Positions 1 to 11,011 of a stretch of DNA of 64,000 bases are shown piece by piece. The notes beneath the pieces were generated by a model. That model was not told the DNA's origin and did not search any database. It saw only the letters and a list, made by a program, of their open reading frames with translations. This DNA is from Erythroxylum novogranatense. Taxonomy: Eukaryota; Streptophyta; Magnoliopsida; Malpighiales; Erythroxylaceae. The stretch covers positions 38,507,005 through 38,571,004 of the forward strand of contig CM057224.1 of assembly GCA_029891385.1 (NCBI GenBank), in the 5' to 3' direction. A program made the translations under genes and the position numbers. Every line of letters starts with the position of its first letter. The stretch's first letter is position 1.

Positions 1-2
1 TC

Positions 3-1509
3 ACCTCGCACTCACTTGGTATTCGACAAGACTACAAGCCGGTTAGGCAAAAGAAGCGATCGCACTGCAAGGAGCGACAGGAAGTGATCGGGAAAGAAAT
101 AGAGAAGCTACTTGAAGCCGGGTTCATCCGAGAAGTCAAATACCTTGAATGGATCGCCAATATGGTATTGGTGAAGAAGAAGAATGGGAAGTGGAGAATG
201 TGCATCGACTTCACTGACCTGAACAAGGCGTGTCCAAAGGACAACTTTCCCCTACCCAAGATCGACCAGCTAGTAGACTCCACCTCCGGACGTGAACTTC
301 TCAACTTCTTGGATGCTTTCTCGGGCTACCATCAAATTCAGATGAGCCTCGAAGACGAGGATAAGACCGCCTTTATAACCGACCAGGATACGTATTGTTA
401 CCAAGTAATGTCGTTCGGCCTGAAGAATGCAGGGACCACTTATCAACGGCTCGTCATGGAGGTCTTCAAAAAATAGATAGGTCAATCTGTTGAAGCTTAC
501 GTAGACGATATGGTGGTTAAAAGTAAGACGGCTTCCGAGCATGTGGGAGATCTGAAAGAAGTCTTCCAAACCCTTGATAAATTTCAGATGAAGCTGAATC
601 CGAAAAAGTGCGTCTTTGATGTGGCATCTGGAAAATTCCTGGGGTTCATGATTACTCAACGGGGGATTGAAGCTAATCCAGAGAAGATCGAAGCCATCAT
701 CCAAATGCCTTCGCCATAATCCTTGAAAGAAGTACAAATATTGACTGGTCGGATAGTCTCCCTGAGCAAATTCGTGTCCAGATTGGGGGACAAATGCCTC
801 CCGTTTTTCAAAATTCTGAGGAAAGCAGATATAACCCAATTTCGATGGCACGAGGAGGCGAAGAGCTTTCCGGTAAAGCGAGATCTAACAAGCCCACCGG
901 TTCTGCATAGCCCGGTTGAGGGAGAAACCCTGATTATCTATCTGGCGGTCACAGAGGGGGCAGTCAGGGCGGTTCTGGTTCGATCGGATGGAAAGGAGCA
1001 ATTTTCGATCTACTACGTCAACAAGGTATTGAGTGGGCCAGAAACACGATACGCGCCCATAGAAAAGTTAGCTCTCTCCTTGATAACTGCGGCGCGGAAA
1101 CTGAGACCGTATTTTCAAAGTCATACCATTGAGGTGTGGACCGACCAGCCCCTCAGGCAATGTCTTCAAAAGCCCAAAATCTCAGGTCAGCTAATAAAGT
1201 GGGCAGTAGAATTGAAAAAATTTGACATACAATATAAGCCCCGGACGACGATCAAGGCACAGGTGTTGGCGGACTTCATTGCAGAGATGAGCCAACTTAA
1301 CTCGAAGGATGAACAATTCCCTGCCTGGAGCCTATTCGTTGACGAGTCGCCCAATGCCGAAGGATGCGGAGCAGGAGTGGTGTTGATCAACCCGCATATG
1401 GAAGAGAAGGTAGAATACGCCCTTCGGCTAGAATTCGAGGCCTCCAATAATGAGGCAGAATATGAGGCTCTGATAGCCGGTCTCCAACTGGCTAAAAAAT
1501 TGGAGATAA
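3..1509 (+). pseudogene. Tat-type pol, first part: RT, RNase H, start of second RNase H
   Basis: Reverse transcriptase and RNase H copy the element's RNA into DNA in the virus-like particle. One frame reads through the segment from base 3. RT motifs include FLDAFSGYHQI, SFGLKNAGTTYQR and the catalytic YVDD at about 500. The usual RNase H follows, and near 1325 the Tat-specific archaeal-type RNase H begins (WSLFVDES, then GAGVVLI and SNNEAEYEAL). Only in-frame stops break it: TAG at 474-476 and TAA at 717-719, with no frameshift. The second RNase H is cut at 1509 by a solo LTR and resumes at 3689 in the frame expected once the 2174-bp LTR and the 5-bp duplication are subtracted. It is non-functional. 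Confidence 0.93.
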
Positions 1510-3683
1510 TGTAACACCCAAATACCCCCTGGGAGGATAAATGGATGCCACCCAAGACAGGACAAACAAATCAAAACGTTTCACACATGCATTTTTAAAA
1601 ACTAAACGTAACACATATAATACATCTCATAATTTCGAAACAAATCGAAAGAATATTTACAGCTCAAACAAACCAAACAAAATACATTTTAGCACACACA
1701 AACTTCAGACTCTTTTGGCCCGCTGCGGTTGACTTGTCCCATCCTTAATCTCTTAGCTCAACCTACACGGGCAAATCTATCGTGCTAAGCATATAGCTTA
1801 GTGAGTAATAACTAATCTATATTAACCGATTTCAGAAAACAGAAAGAATGCATTTCAAAACAGATTTTTATACTAAACAGAACGGCATAACACAGGAGAT
1901 CCTTCAGAATCAGAATAATCAATCAAATATCAGAATACAGAACAAATCAAACTATAAATCCATGAACATAAGTGGGTAACGGGACTTATACAGGAGATGC
2001 CATAATTAGTATCAGCAGGAGAGACATATGTCTCGATATCAGGAGACACCAAAGTGTCAAATACCAGGAGCAGTTGCAGACCCTTTTAGGCATGCCTATT
2101 TACCCACAACTAGGACTTAACAGTTGTAAAACATAACAAGGTCATTTCAGTCATTTTATGTGCAGGCAAATAACACTTCCAATAAATCAATCCTAGACAT
2201 CATCTAGGTGTACCTAAAGTACTTACACTGAAATTTTCTACCTATATTACGTACTGAAATTATTGACCTGTATTACTTACCTAAATCGCCCTTAGTGTTT
2301 ATTGTCCCGATAATATCTGGCAGTGGTCTTTCCTTTATCATAGGGAACACGGACATAAATTATTATTTTGCTTAATTACTGTATGATAACTGAGTATGAT
2401 GCATGTTCATGACAAATTTTCGGGATTAATCAACAACTCATAGTACCAAATGATCCATGAAGTTTCAGGACATTAGCGATACAACAAGTATTCAAATGAA
2501 AGCAAGTCTTTATTAAATCTAAAAATGTACAAATTACATTAATTCTCAAATGCTATGCTAATAAACAACATAACGATCATAGGACATGTTAAGAAGAGAA
2601 AAAGAGTGCGAGCTGAATCATTTAGCTCTACACTAAGAATGAAACAAATATACATAATAATAAGCAGTAGACAAAAAAATGAAATAGCAGACAACATTTG
2701 AAATTTAGTTTTCGTCAAGAATCACTTGTGAGGTAAGGGATGAAGTAAATGATGGAGGAGTGGTATCTATTTATAGAGCATTTTTGTAAACCAGCCGTTT
2801 TTGTACCGTTAATTAGCCGTTATTACCTAGCCGTTATACCTAGCCGTTATACATTTTTGGGTGAAAAAAATACGTATGACTACTGTTCACAAATACGTAT
2901 GGTTACTGTTCACAAATACGTCATTTGCCATCTTTGTAGCAAGACAACATTCACAATCGGTTACATTCTCACAATTCATTTTCACCTTCCTTTAACTTCT
3001 TCACTTTACAACTAACCTATTTAGCAATTCTAACATATCAGAATTATCCTAAGCTTCAAACATGATAAATTTAAAACAAAAACAAAAACAAAGATGTAAT
3101 TCGCGTATGATAAACTAAACTTACCAGCTTTCCAAAGAAAACTCCAATAGCAGGTGTTGGTGAGTGAATGGCTTCGCTAACCCTACTGATGGATGGGTAA
3201 GGGAGGCATTCGGTGAGGAATAAACGATAATTGTTCGATTTAAATCGTTCTTTAGTAGGTTTAGATTGCAATCTTGGTAATAAACGACTAATAGGTCCAA
3301 ATAGTAATAAATAACTAAAAATATTGTTATGAATCTTAGTTGTAATAATTACCCAACAAATACCCAAAGTTCGTAAGACTTAGAAAATTTACCAAAATTC
3401 CGTCGAGAAAATAATGACTCTCAAAATAAATTGGCAACTCAAAACTAATCCTCCATTAATTTCTAAAAATATTTGAAGTATACAAAAATTACGAAAATTA
3501 TAATAATACTGTCCAAATCACTCTGAAGTTTCATTAAACAAATTAACCCGGAAAATGCCATGAATGCATGCTAAAATACTTATGCACAATTTAAGCCAAT
3601 AGTTAATAAGTTAATAAGCAAATAACACTCATAATTCGTACTAAATTTTTTTAATATTCTAACCCCTAATTTGGGGCGTTACA
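1510..3683 (-). mobile_element. Solo LTR, family A, copy 1 (2174 bp)
   Basis: The segment starts TGTAACACCC and ends GGGGCGTTACA, so it has inverted TG...CA ends of LTR type. It is flanked by a perfect 5-bp target duplication, GATAA (1505-1509 and 3684-3688). It has no internal coding region and closely matches 15967-18311. On the minus strand TATAAATAG (2767-2775) fits an LTR promoter, so the LTR probably reads leftward, with a U3 of about 0.9 kb. A single LTR with intact duplication is the expected product of recombination between the two LTRs of a full element. The ends resemble chromovirus (Tekay/Del) LTRs, but lineage cannot be settled without internal sequence. It interrupts the second RNase H of the Tat element. 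Confidence 0.88.
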
Positions 3684-3688
3684 GATAA

Positions 3689-5208
3689 AGCATCTAAAGA
3701 TATATAGTGATAGCCAAGTGGTGGTCGGCTAAGTCACTGGGCAGTATGAAGCCAAGGGGGACAACATGATCGAGTACCTGGAGCTAGTAAAGCGGGAGTT
3801 AAATAATTTCGAGCGGCACTCGATCAGCAGGATAGAACGGGCTCAGAATGTTAAAGCGGATGCACTCTCCAAAATGGCCTCCGATCGAGACGCCAAAAAT
3901 AACGTTCTAGTCGAACGACTGGATCGACCTAGCATTCAGAAAGTCAAGGAAGTTCTCGATGCAAATACCGGTTGACCGAGTTGGATGGAACCGATTAGAC
4001 GGTATCTCCTAGAGGGAATACAACCGCAAGAAAACTCAGAGGCCAAGAAGTTGAAAATAAAGGTGGCTGAATACGTGATCATAAATGAGGCCCTGTACAA
4101 ACGATCTTATGACTGGCCCCTGTTGCGATGCTTGAACGAAGAAGATGCGGAACAAGCAATGGTCGAAGTCCACGAAGGAATGTGTGGCAACCACGTAGAA
4201 GGCAAAATGTTAGCCCACAGGATGATCAGACAGGGGTATTACTGGCCAACGATGAGGAAAGACTGTTAGGAGAAAGTCGACCGATGTGAGGCCTGCCAAA
4301 GAAACAGCAGCCTATCTCACCAGCCGATCGAGAGGATGAAAATTGTGAGTCACCCTATCCCTTTTGCTCAATGGGGAATGGATATACTGGGGCCCTTCCC
4401 TTTCGGTCCCAGACAGAAGAAGTTCCTGATAGTGGCAGTGGAGTACTTCACCAAATGGGTAGAAGCGGAAGCGGTCGCTACAATTACCGAACAGAGGGTG
4501 GAGAATTTCGTAAAGAAAAATATACTGACTCTCTTCGGAATGCCTATGGTGCTGGTGGCAGACAACGGTCGACAGTTCGATAACAAAAAGTTCAGAGATT
4601 TCTGCGACCGACTAAAGATAAGGCTACAACTGACCTCAGTAGCTCACCCCCAAAGCAACGGTCTCGTGGAGAACACAAACAAAAAGATAATGAGCGCTCT
4701 TAAGAAGCGCCTTGACGGACAAAAGACCTGGGTGGAAGAAATCGATGAAGTGTTGTGGGCGTATAGAACCACATCAAATGGAGCCACAGGGAAAACACCG
4801 TTCAGGATGACCTTTGGGGCAGAAGTTTTAGTTCCCGTAGAAGTGGTATTGCATAATCAGAGGGTGTCGAACTATGACGAAGAGCGGAACAACGAAGCCC
4901 GCCGAGCCAAGCTTGTACTTCTCAGTGAAGGCAGGGATAGGGCTGCCGCTCGTTCGGAAGCCGTCAGGCAGAAGGCAACAAGGTTCTACAATAGAAGAGT
5001 AAAGTCGAGCGATATAAAGGTCGGGGGATACGTCCTACGAAAAGCCGAGGCGGTCGGGAAACATCCTGGAAAGCTCGGACAAACATGGGAAGGACCCTAC
5101 CAGGTCTTCAAGCAAGTCGGGCATGGCTTTTACATTCTACGCGATGCAAATGGGAAAATTCTACCAAGGCCATGGAATTCGCGAAATCTGAAGGCGTTCT
5201 ACCAATAG
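3689..5208 (+). pseudogene. Tat-type pol, second part: end of second RNase H and integrase
   Basis: This continues the pol broken at 1509. The RNase H active-site region (IYSDSQVVV, about 3700) and ALSKMAS (about 3870) come first. Integrase follows: a zinc-binding HHCC region (MCGNHVEGK, then WPTMRKDC and CEACQR), the catalytic core with WGMDILGPFP, ADNGRQFD and HPQSNGLVEN, and a C-terminal domain with RNLKAFYQ before the stop at 5206-5208. Integrase joins the DNA copy to the host chromosome. Stops occur near 3730 (TAA), at 3973-3975 (TGA) and 4267-4269 (TAG), with no frameshift. The core from 4336 to 5208 is open for 290 codons, but the N-terminal zinc region is cut off by the 4267 stop. Confidence 0.92.
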
Positions 5209-5400
5209 ATAAGTTTTATTTTAGTTAGTCTTCGTTTATTACTATTTTTGTATACAACACGTGAGAACCTTTTTCCTGTCCCTGCCAGACAGGTTTTTTA
5301 ACGGCTCACGCCCTCATTATCATCAATAAAGGGGTTTTCGAATTTTTTGGCAATTAAAAGTTCCAATATATGTGGCAAAGAGTAGAAAATCCAACCAGCC
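5209..5400 (+). other. Spacer between Tat integrase and tandem array
   Basis: This short non-coding stretch follows the integrase stop. It holds a T-rich segment and a CCTGTCCCTGCCAGACAGG inverted repeat near 5275-5293. I see no gene in it. Confidence 0.5.
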
Positions 5401-5880
5401 ATCGCTCGGCATCTCCATAGATCGACTACCGTCGGTCGGGTCGCCAAGACGAGATCCTTGGGACCCTCGTTCACCATCGCTCGGCATCTCCATAGATCGA
5501 CTACGGTCGGTCGGGTCGCTAAGACGAGATCCTTGGGACCCTCGTTCGCCATCGCTCGGCATCTTCATAGATCGACTACGATCGGTCGGGTCGCCAAGAC
5601 AAGATCCTTGGGACCCTCGTTCGCCATCGCTCGGCATCTCCATACATCGACTACGGTCAGTCGGGTCGCCAAAACGAGATCCTTGGGACCCTCGTTCGCC
5701 ATCGCTCGGCATCTCCATAGATCGACTACGGTCGGTCGGGTCGCCAAGACGAGATTCTTGGGACCCTCGTTCGCATTCGCTTGGCATCTCCATAGATCGA
5801 CTACGGTCGGTCGGGTCGCCAAGACGAGATCCTTGAGACCCTCACTCGCCTCGCCCGGCATCGAAACAGATCGACTACCA
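5401..5880 (+). repeat. 75-bp tandem repeat, about 6.4 copies
   Basis: Copies start at 5401, 5476, 5551, 5626, 5701 and 5776, with a decayed partial copy from about 5851. Each begins ATCGCTCGGCATCTCCATAG and differs from the others by only a few substitutions. The period is exactly 75 bp, a multiple of three, so several frames on both strands stay open and encode repetitive peptides. Tat elements often carry tandem repeats between pol and the 3' LTR. The spurious ORFs over this array were not called as genes. Confidence 0.95.
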
Positions 5881-6001
5881 AACCGCACTACCAAACAAAC
5901 GATAAGAAAACAGATACGGAAGCGACATCAAAATAATGGGGATAAAAGCAACAATATTATTTATTAAATCCGCCCTGGTCACAAACCTGACCAGGTGAGC
6001 C

Positions 6002-8319
6002 TCAAAAATCAACAGAAGGAGAAGTGAGCGGATGCCCAGGGGAAGCCTTGGAAGCGGGCGGAAAGGTCGAAACGGGAGCAGTTTCCAAAGGAACGGTCGG
6101 AGAAATATCCTCGCAAGGAAGCTCGTCCTCCCCAGCCGAGCTAAGGTCCAACTCCTCATCCGGGACTGACCCCCGGTCCTCCATGGCTCTCTCCCTTACT
6201 TCCTCCAGAGAGAGGCCAAGAGCGGTAGGAAGCATCGGCTGGGCAAATCCCTCAAACGAAGGACCGTCCGACCCCTCAGGGACGCAAAAGCCATGGCAAT
6301 TTTTCAGGATCATGAAGGATAAGTCACAAGAGTACTCCAAGCACTCTTCCTGCAAGAACCGTCTCTGTCATCGTTTGATCGCCTCGATCCTTTGTTTTTC
6401 ATGGAGGCTCGCTCCCTCCTCAGCGTATCCTCGGCTCTCGCCTGGCCACTCACCGCCGCATGACAGTCCTCGAGGTATTTTGTCTTAAGCTCTCTCTCCG
6501 ACTCCAGCTTCCCTTGCAACACCGCACATTCCTCGGACAGCTTGTTCCTCGCCGCCATCGCCCTTACCCTCTCAATCTCCTCCGCGGTGAGTCGAGCTTT
6601 CAAGGAACTCCTTTCCTCCTCTTCAGTAGCGAGCTGAGCCCTCAGGACGTCACGATCCTCCTCCCAAAGTTTCTTCTCCTCCTCCAAGGAAGAGAGTTGA
6701 GCCTGGGAGAAGTCTTTTTCTTCCCTGGCCTCTGAGAGCTCGGTCTTCAAAGTATCTACCTGCTCAAGGAGGGAATGGACCTCCCGATCCAGCAACTCGA
6801 TACGTTGACGCATAGATACAGCGAAAGCCACCTCCCTTAAAGAGTTACGGATGGCACGACCCGTCAGCTCCTCAACATTCAACGAGTCAAAGCGCTCCCC
6901 GTCCGAAGGAGGAATGACCCTCTCAGCAATATGAAGAGCCACTTCGACGTCAGCAAGCGAGGCAGTCCTATCAAGACTAATCGTTGGCTCTCATTTATCA
7001 GCACTCCCCGCTTGCTTCTTCCCTTTACCCTTAACTGACGGGCCAGCACGATCCCCCGTTTTCTCATTCCCCTTGCCTTGGGCCAAAGGACAAGGAGATC
7101 GGTCAGCTACTTGAGCGACCCTTCTGCTCTTAAGAGGTCGATCACTCTCCTCCTCTTCCTCAATAACTACCAGGTGCTCACTTGGCGGGACGACAATAGC
7201 AGGCGCTGCAGATGGCTCGGAAACGGTAGGAGGAACACTTTGCTGCTCGGAAGCAGTGGGCTGAACGACAATTGAACTGGTCTCCCCCTATCCTCCTGTC
7301 CTCTGGCCTCTGAAAGCCCGACAACCTTGCGCTTGCCCTTGGCAGACTTTGGGAGGAAAACATGAACTTTGACCATGGCTGCAACAACAACAAAAACGGG
7401 TTAGAAATCGAACCAAAACCTAGAAGCATGGTAAACAATTCAACCACGAGGGGTTAACCAGGCGCGGCGATTTTCTCTCCTAGCTCGCTAACTTGTGGCG
7501 GGGGTTCAATTAGAAAAGAATTGGCCGAGACCCCCCCACGGTATCCCGAAATGAGCTTAACGAAGTTATATTGGCCGAGCTCCTTTATACGAACGACCAC
7601 CTTCCGCTCCTCTCTAAAAGAAATAAGATCGACGAGTCGTTCCATCGCTCGGCTAAGGGATACCTCCACGGCTGGGACTCGGAGGAAGATCCCGGAGGCT
7701 TCACGAAGAAATATTTCGTTCGCCAACCGGTAACTTTAGGAGCCGTTTTGGTTGGACGATATCGGGCATTTTTATACATCAGAGAAGGAATCCCACCCCC
7801 AGAGCTCGGACTCTAGCTCATTCTCAAAAAGTGGCGCAGGATGTTGACCGAAGGCAGACAGCCAAACTGATGGCAAAATAAAGCCAGGCCATTGATGAAC
7901 CTCCACCCATTCGAAGAAATCTGACTCGGCCTTAGTTGATAATCAGCGCACACTTCATCAATGACCAGGGTGTAAGGAAGTCTCAAGCCGCCGACCGAGA
8001 AAAAACTCTCAGAGATGGCAAAGCACCAGCCTATGTTGCTGTGGATCCTTTCATTCTCCGAGGCCAGCCTAGGCTCCCAGGACCGAGAGATATCATTCCT
8101 AAGAATCGATCGACTCAACTCCGCCGCGGTCATCCTCGATTTATCTTTGGGCAGCTTCTTTACGACCAGCCCATCTTTCCGCTCTCTTGTCGAAATCTCT
8201 TCGACATCTCTCAAACTCGACGTCGCCATCGCCTCAGCCACAACTTCAGACGCCCTTTCGGCGACAACATCCCTTGGAGAAACCCCACTTCGAGAACCGG
8301 TGGTCGACATACTCATCAA
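6002..8319 (-). pseudogene. Antisense ORF of the Tat element, plant gypsy-transposon-type protein with coiled coil
   Basis: A set of minus-strand ORFs is consistent with one broken gene running opposite to pol. The N-terminal part (8319-7813, 168 codons) starts MMSMSTTGS and contains a globular stretch with LPYTLVIDEVCADYQL and NGWRFINGLALF, as in proteins annotated as putative plant gypsy-type transposon. A stop and frameshifts follow, with GWRTKYFFVK near 7720. A strong heptad coiled coil spans 6860-6450, and an acidic serine-rich tail ends at 6002. Introns could account for some frame changes. Extra antisense ORFs at this position are known in Tat elements, but their function is not known. 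A TATA box lies upstream at 8504-8510. Confidence 0.7.
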
Positions 8320-8503
8320 GGCGAAATTTAGAAGAAGGAATAAGGGAAGAGGACGTACCTACTTAGTGATATGAGGTCAGAAATTTGTACGGCGGTGGGA
8401 GGAAAGCTCCGGAAACTGTGAGCAAGAAAAAGCAAATGAAAGCAGAACGGGAGTAAGAACGAAACAAGCGTGAAGAAAACCAAACAGCTGGTTGATTCTG
8501 AGC

Positions 8504-8510
8504 ATTTATA
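8504..8510 (-). promoter_or_regulatory. Candidate TATA box for the Tat antisense ORF
   Basis: The minus strand reads CCCTTATAAATGCTC here, a close match to the plant TATA consensus. It lies about 185 bp upstream of the first ATG of the antisense ORF at 8319, leaving room for a transcription start near 8475. This is an inference from sequence only. Confidence 0.5.
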
Positions 8511-8530
8511 AGGGAACGCTCGATTGAGCA

Positions 8531-9044
8531 ATCCAATCGAGGTGCGACGCGTGGAGAAAATCCGAGCTACGCTTGGACACGCGACATGATCCGAGCCAAT
8601 GAGAACTAGGGTTGTTCAAAAATCGGAGCGGCGCGGTGGTTTAAGAGACAAACGGGACAACTGCACAACGGTTACAATGACGATATGCTTCAGATTCTGA
8701 AAGGCTATCAGAGAGCACGCGCCGTCAAACAATAAATGAGCCAAGTACCAACACGCACTCGCTAATGATGACCCCCGACCTACTTAGGCGCGGGCTATCG
8801 TGCAAAAAACGCCAAGGCCAACCGAGTAGAGACATTCAGCCGACCAATCCTAATACGAGCGGTCACGTACTGTTCGTCAATATTCGACCGATCAGGCCTA
8901 CCCCGAGCTACCTTACTGACAAGCTATAAGATCGCAGACGAGCTACATCTCAATATCCGACCAATCGGATCAATTACGAGCTGTCCTACGAACGAGCTAC
9001 AAAACCTCTACATACTCCTCCGACCCTTCTCTTCGCTCAGATTC
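8531..9044 (+). other. Tat element non-coding region before the PPT
   Basis: This is GC-richer sequence without credible ORFs, lying between the antisense promoter region and the polypurine tract. It has several degenerate repeats built on CGACC and CGAGCTA words but no clear tandem period. Confidence 0.5.
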
Positions 9045-9058
9045 GAGGAGTAGGGGGC
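9045..9058 (+). other. Polypurine tract of the Tat element
   Basis: GAGGAGTAGGGGGC directly precedes the proposed 3' LTR. It is the usual primer site for plus-strand DNA synthesis, and a purine-rich run ending in G's just before the LTR is typical of Tat elements. Confidence 0.75.
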
Positions 9059-9061
9059 TTA

Positions 9062-9480
9062 TGGTCGGGTCGGTCGTGCAGGGCCCGAACCCAGACGACC
9101 CGTGGATCGATCGGTCCATTCTTCAAAGATCGGTCTCATACCTAATGGCTACGTCAAGCCCAAGTCCGATCTAAGCTCTCCTCAGACCGTCCACATGTGA
9201 GAGACTCCCATGTACACGTAAAGATCTAAACCTAATTGTTGTTCCATATATAAGGTATAATTCTATCGTAACAAAGGTATGAAATCATAACCTAGTCTTC
9301 TCTACATACAGCAACCTCACCTTCACCAAATAGACTAACTTGAGCGTCGGAGGGGCTAATCGGGACACAACCTCCGACGTGTCTTCTTTGTTTTGCAGGG
9401 ATCTCAACGTCGAAGTCACTACAGAAAGCAGCCAACTCATGGATCCAAACGGCAACGTTCAGTTCCGCCAGAATCCGGCA
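9062..9480 (+). mobile_element. 3' LTR of the Tat element (about 419 bp)
   Basis: The LTR is proposed to start TGGTCGGG just after the PPT and to end TCCGGCA. It holds a TATA-like ATATATAAGG (about 9247) and downstream the words ACTTGAGCGTCGGAGG, which I recognise as typical of the R-U5 part of Tat LTRs. The 5' LTR is outside the window, so neither the exact ends nor a target duplication can be confirmed. Confidence 0.65.
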
Positions 9481-11011
9481 TAACCAGATTTAAAACAATA
9501 TTGGAACAACATCTTTTTGCTTAATAAAACTCTTCTTACGACCGAGATGATTACGTCCCTGTATAAAGGACTGACCTTTTAATCATATATATATATAATT
9601 TGTCTAACGGGCCATTAATTATTCTAATTTGAAACTTATGAAAAAAAAAAAAGCAATTTATTAACCTTAATCAAATACGTTTATGTATGCCAAGTTGTGT
9701 TTCTTTATTAACATTAATATAGCCGTAGAAGGCTTCCATATTTCCATAGTCGACAGATGAACCTTTCACGTTGACGTCAGTGTACTAACCAAATCCTAGT
9801 TTAATAAGAAAGTTGACGATCAAAAGTTGTGTTTAATCTGGTGTGATAAACAAGTGACGGTCAAAACTTGTTTATCGTAGTCATGAGTGTGAGAAGAGGC
9901 AAGGTTGAATCTTTCAAAGCGTCATCCATTGCCCATAAGCGTAGACATGCATCCAATATATATTTCTTAATGGCAGGAGTTCTTATCATCATTCATTTAC
10001 TAATAACTCAAATATAAATCAACCTGTGTCAGAAGTCTTAGCTGACGCTCCGAAAAAGACAAATTAGTTATCAATTACACTAAGCGAAATGAAGACGAGG
10101 CTGACTATCAAACTAATGGCAAGAAATGCAAAGCATTCTTTCCCGCTAGTTTTGGCAAATTGGCCCACTTACATTCAATTTGATTCATGAAAGGCGGCTT
10201 AATGACAAAATTATTAGTTTGACTAATAATTTCGTTTGGAACTCAAATTTTACATGTACGTCATACGTGCCCTTTCATATTTGTTAAGACTCGTGACTCA
10301 AGCTTTGCTTTCAAGCAATTGAAGAGATGTCTAGGGTTAAATTTTCAATTTCTAGTGGCATGTTTATGCTTTACAGTACAAAAAGAAGAAATATTTAACC
10401 TACACGTCTTATGTGGGATCCTTAAATATAATATCTTTTAAATTAGAGATTTTATGAATTTAATGAACTTTTAAGACATGACGATCTCCTACTGTTTAAG
10501 GCTAATGTTATATTCATGGTGGTCATCGATCCACATAGCATAGCAATCCATTTTATGGTTATCCGTCCCTAATTAGGATGTGAAATTAAATCTGAATTTT
10601 TTAACAGATGAAATTGAATATCCGATCCCCAACACTACAAAAAGAAAAAGGATAATCGCTTTTACGTAACGTATTAATAGTTGTTGAAAGCATTAAGGGG
10701 TACAGTTGTGAGTTAACATTAATTTTAGTGATCAGTTTGGGTGAAACAGCCCACCCGGCCCCTCCTCTCTCCAAACTTGGTTTCTCATCATCTCCACGTG
10801 TCTCCGTCGTCTGTATCTTTTCTTTAATGAATTTAATAGATAGACACCTAATCATAATTCAACAATTTCTCTGCTCCCACTCTAACACACCACACATGTT
10901 GCATGTATATATATATATATATATATAACACCCTTCGCCTGTGTATGCATGCCATCTTCAGTCCCCACTAGCTGAGATTAGGGTGTGTGCGCGTCTTTCA
11001 AGTTTCAAATT
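9481..11011 (+). promoter_or_regulatory. Intergenic region and probable promoter of the FAO4A-like gene
   Basis: This is AT-rich sequence with no convincing ORF. Near the gene it has CACGTG within CCACGTGTC (10795-10800), a G-box/ABRE-type element, and a (TA)n run at about 10907-10927 that may include the TATA box. The leader would then run to the ATG at 11012. The further upstream part (9500-10600) shows nothing recognisable. Confidence 0.4.
10907..10927. repeat. (TA)n microsatellite
   Basis: An uninterrupted run of about ten TA units lies some 85 bp before the FAO4A-like start codon. It may also serve as the TATA region. Confidence 0.9.

Larger units (their letters stand above)
1..9480 (+). 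mobile_element. Ty3/gypsy retrotransposon, Tat lineage, 3' portion
   Basis: This is the 3' part of a large Tat-lineage LTR retrotransposon; the 5' LTR, gag, protease and start of RT lie left of the window. Visible in order: RT, RNase H, a second archaeal-type RNase H, integrase (all + strand), a 75-bp tandem array, a long antisense ORF region, a polypurine tract and the 3' LTR. The second RNase H and an extra ORF between pol and the 3' LTR are known traits of the Tat/Ogre group. A 2.17-kb solo LTR at 1510-3683 interrupts it. The element is GC-richer than the surrounding DNA. Stop codons show that it is dead. The right boundary rests on the PPT and a TG...CA pair only. Confidence 0.9.

Noticed and set aside
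1510..3683. Interpretation as a non-autonomous DNA transposon with TGTAAC inverted ends
   Set aside because: The TG...CA ends, exact 5-bp duplications at both copies, LTR-like promoter and size fit a solo LTR better than any DNA transposon family.
5372..5967. Long ORFs of 154-169 codons on both strands across 5.4-5.9 kb
   Set aside because: They are produced by the stop-poor 75-bp repeat whose period is a multiple of three. Several frames are open at once, and none shows a domain.
10985..11011. Upstream in-frame ATG as start of the FAO4A-like protein
   Set aside because: It would add nine residues with no family resemblance. The double ATG at 11012/11015 gives a start closer to the usual length. 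The choice is not certain.
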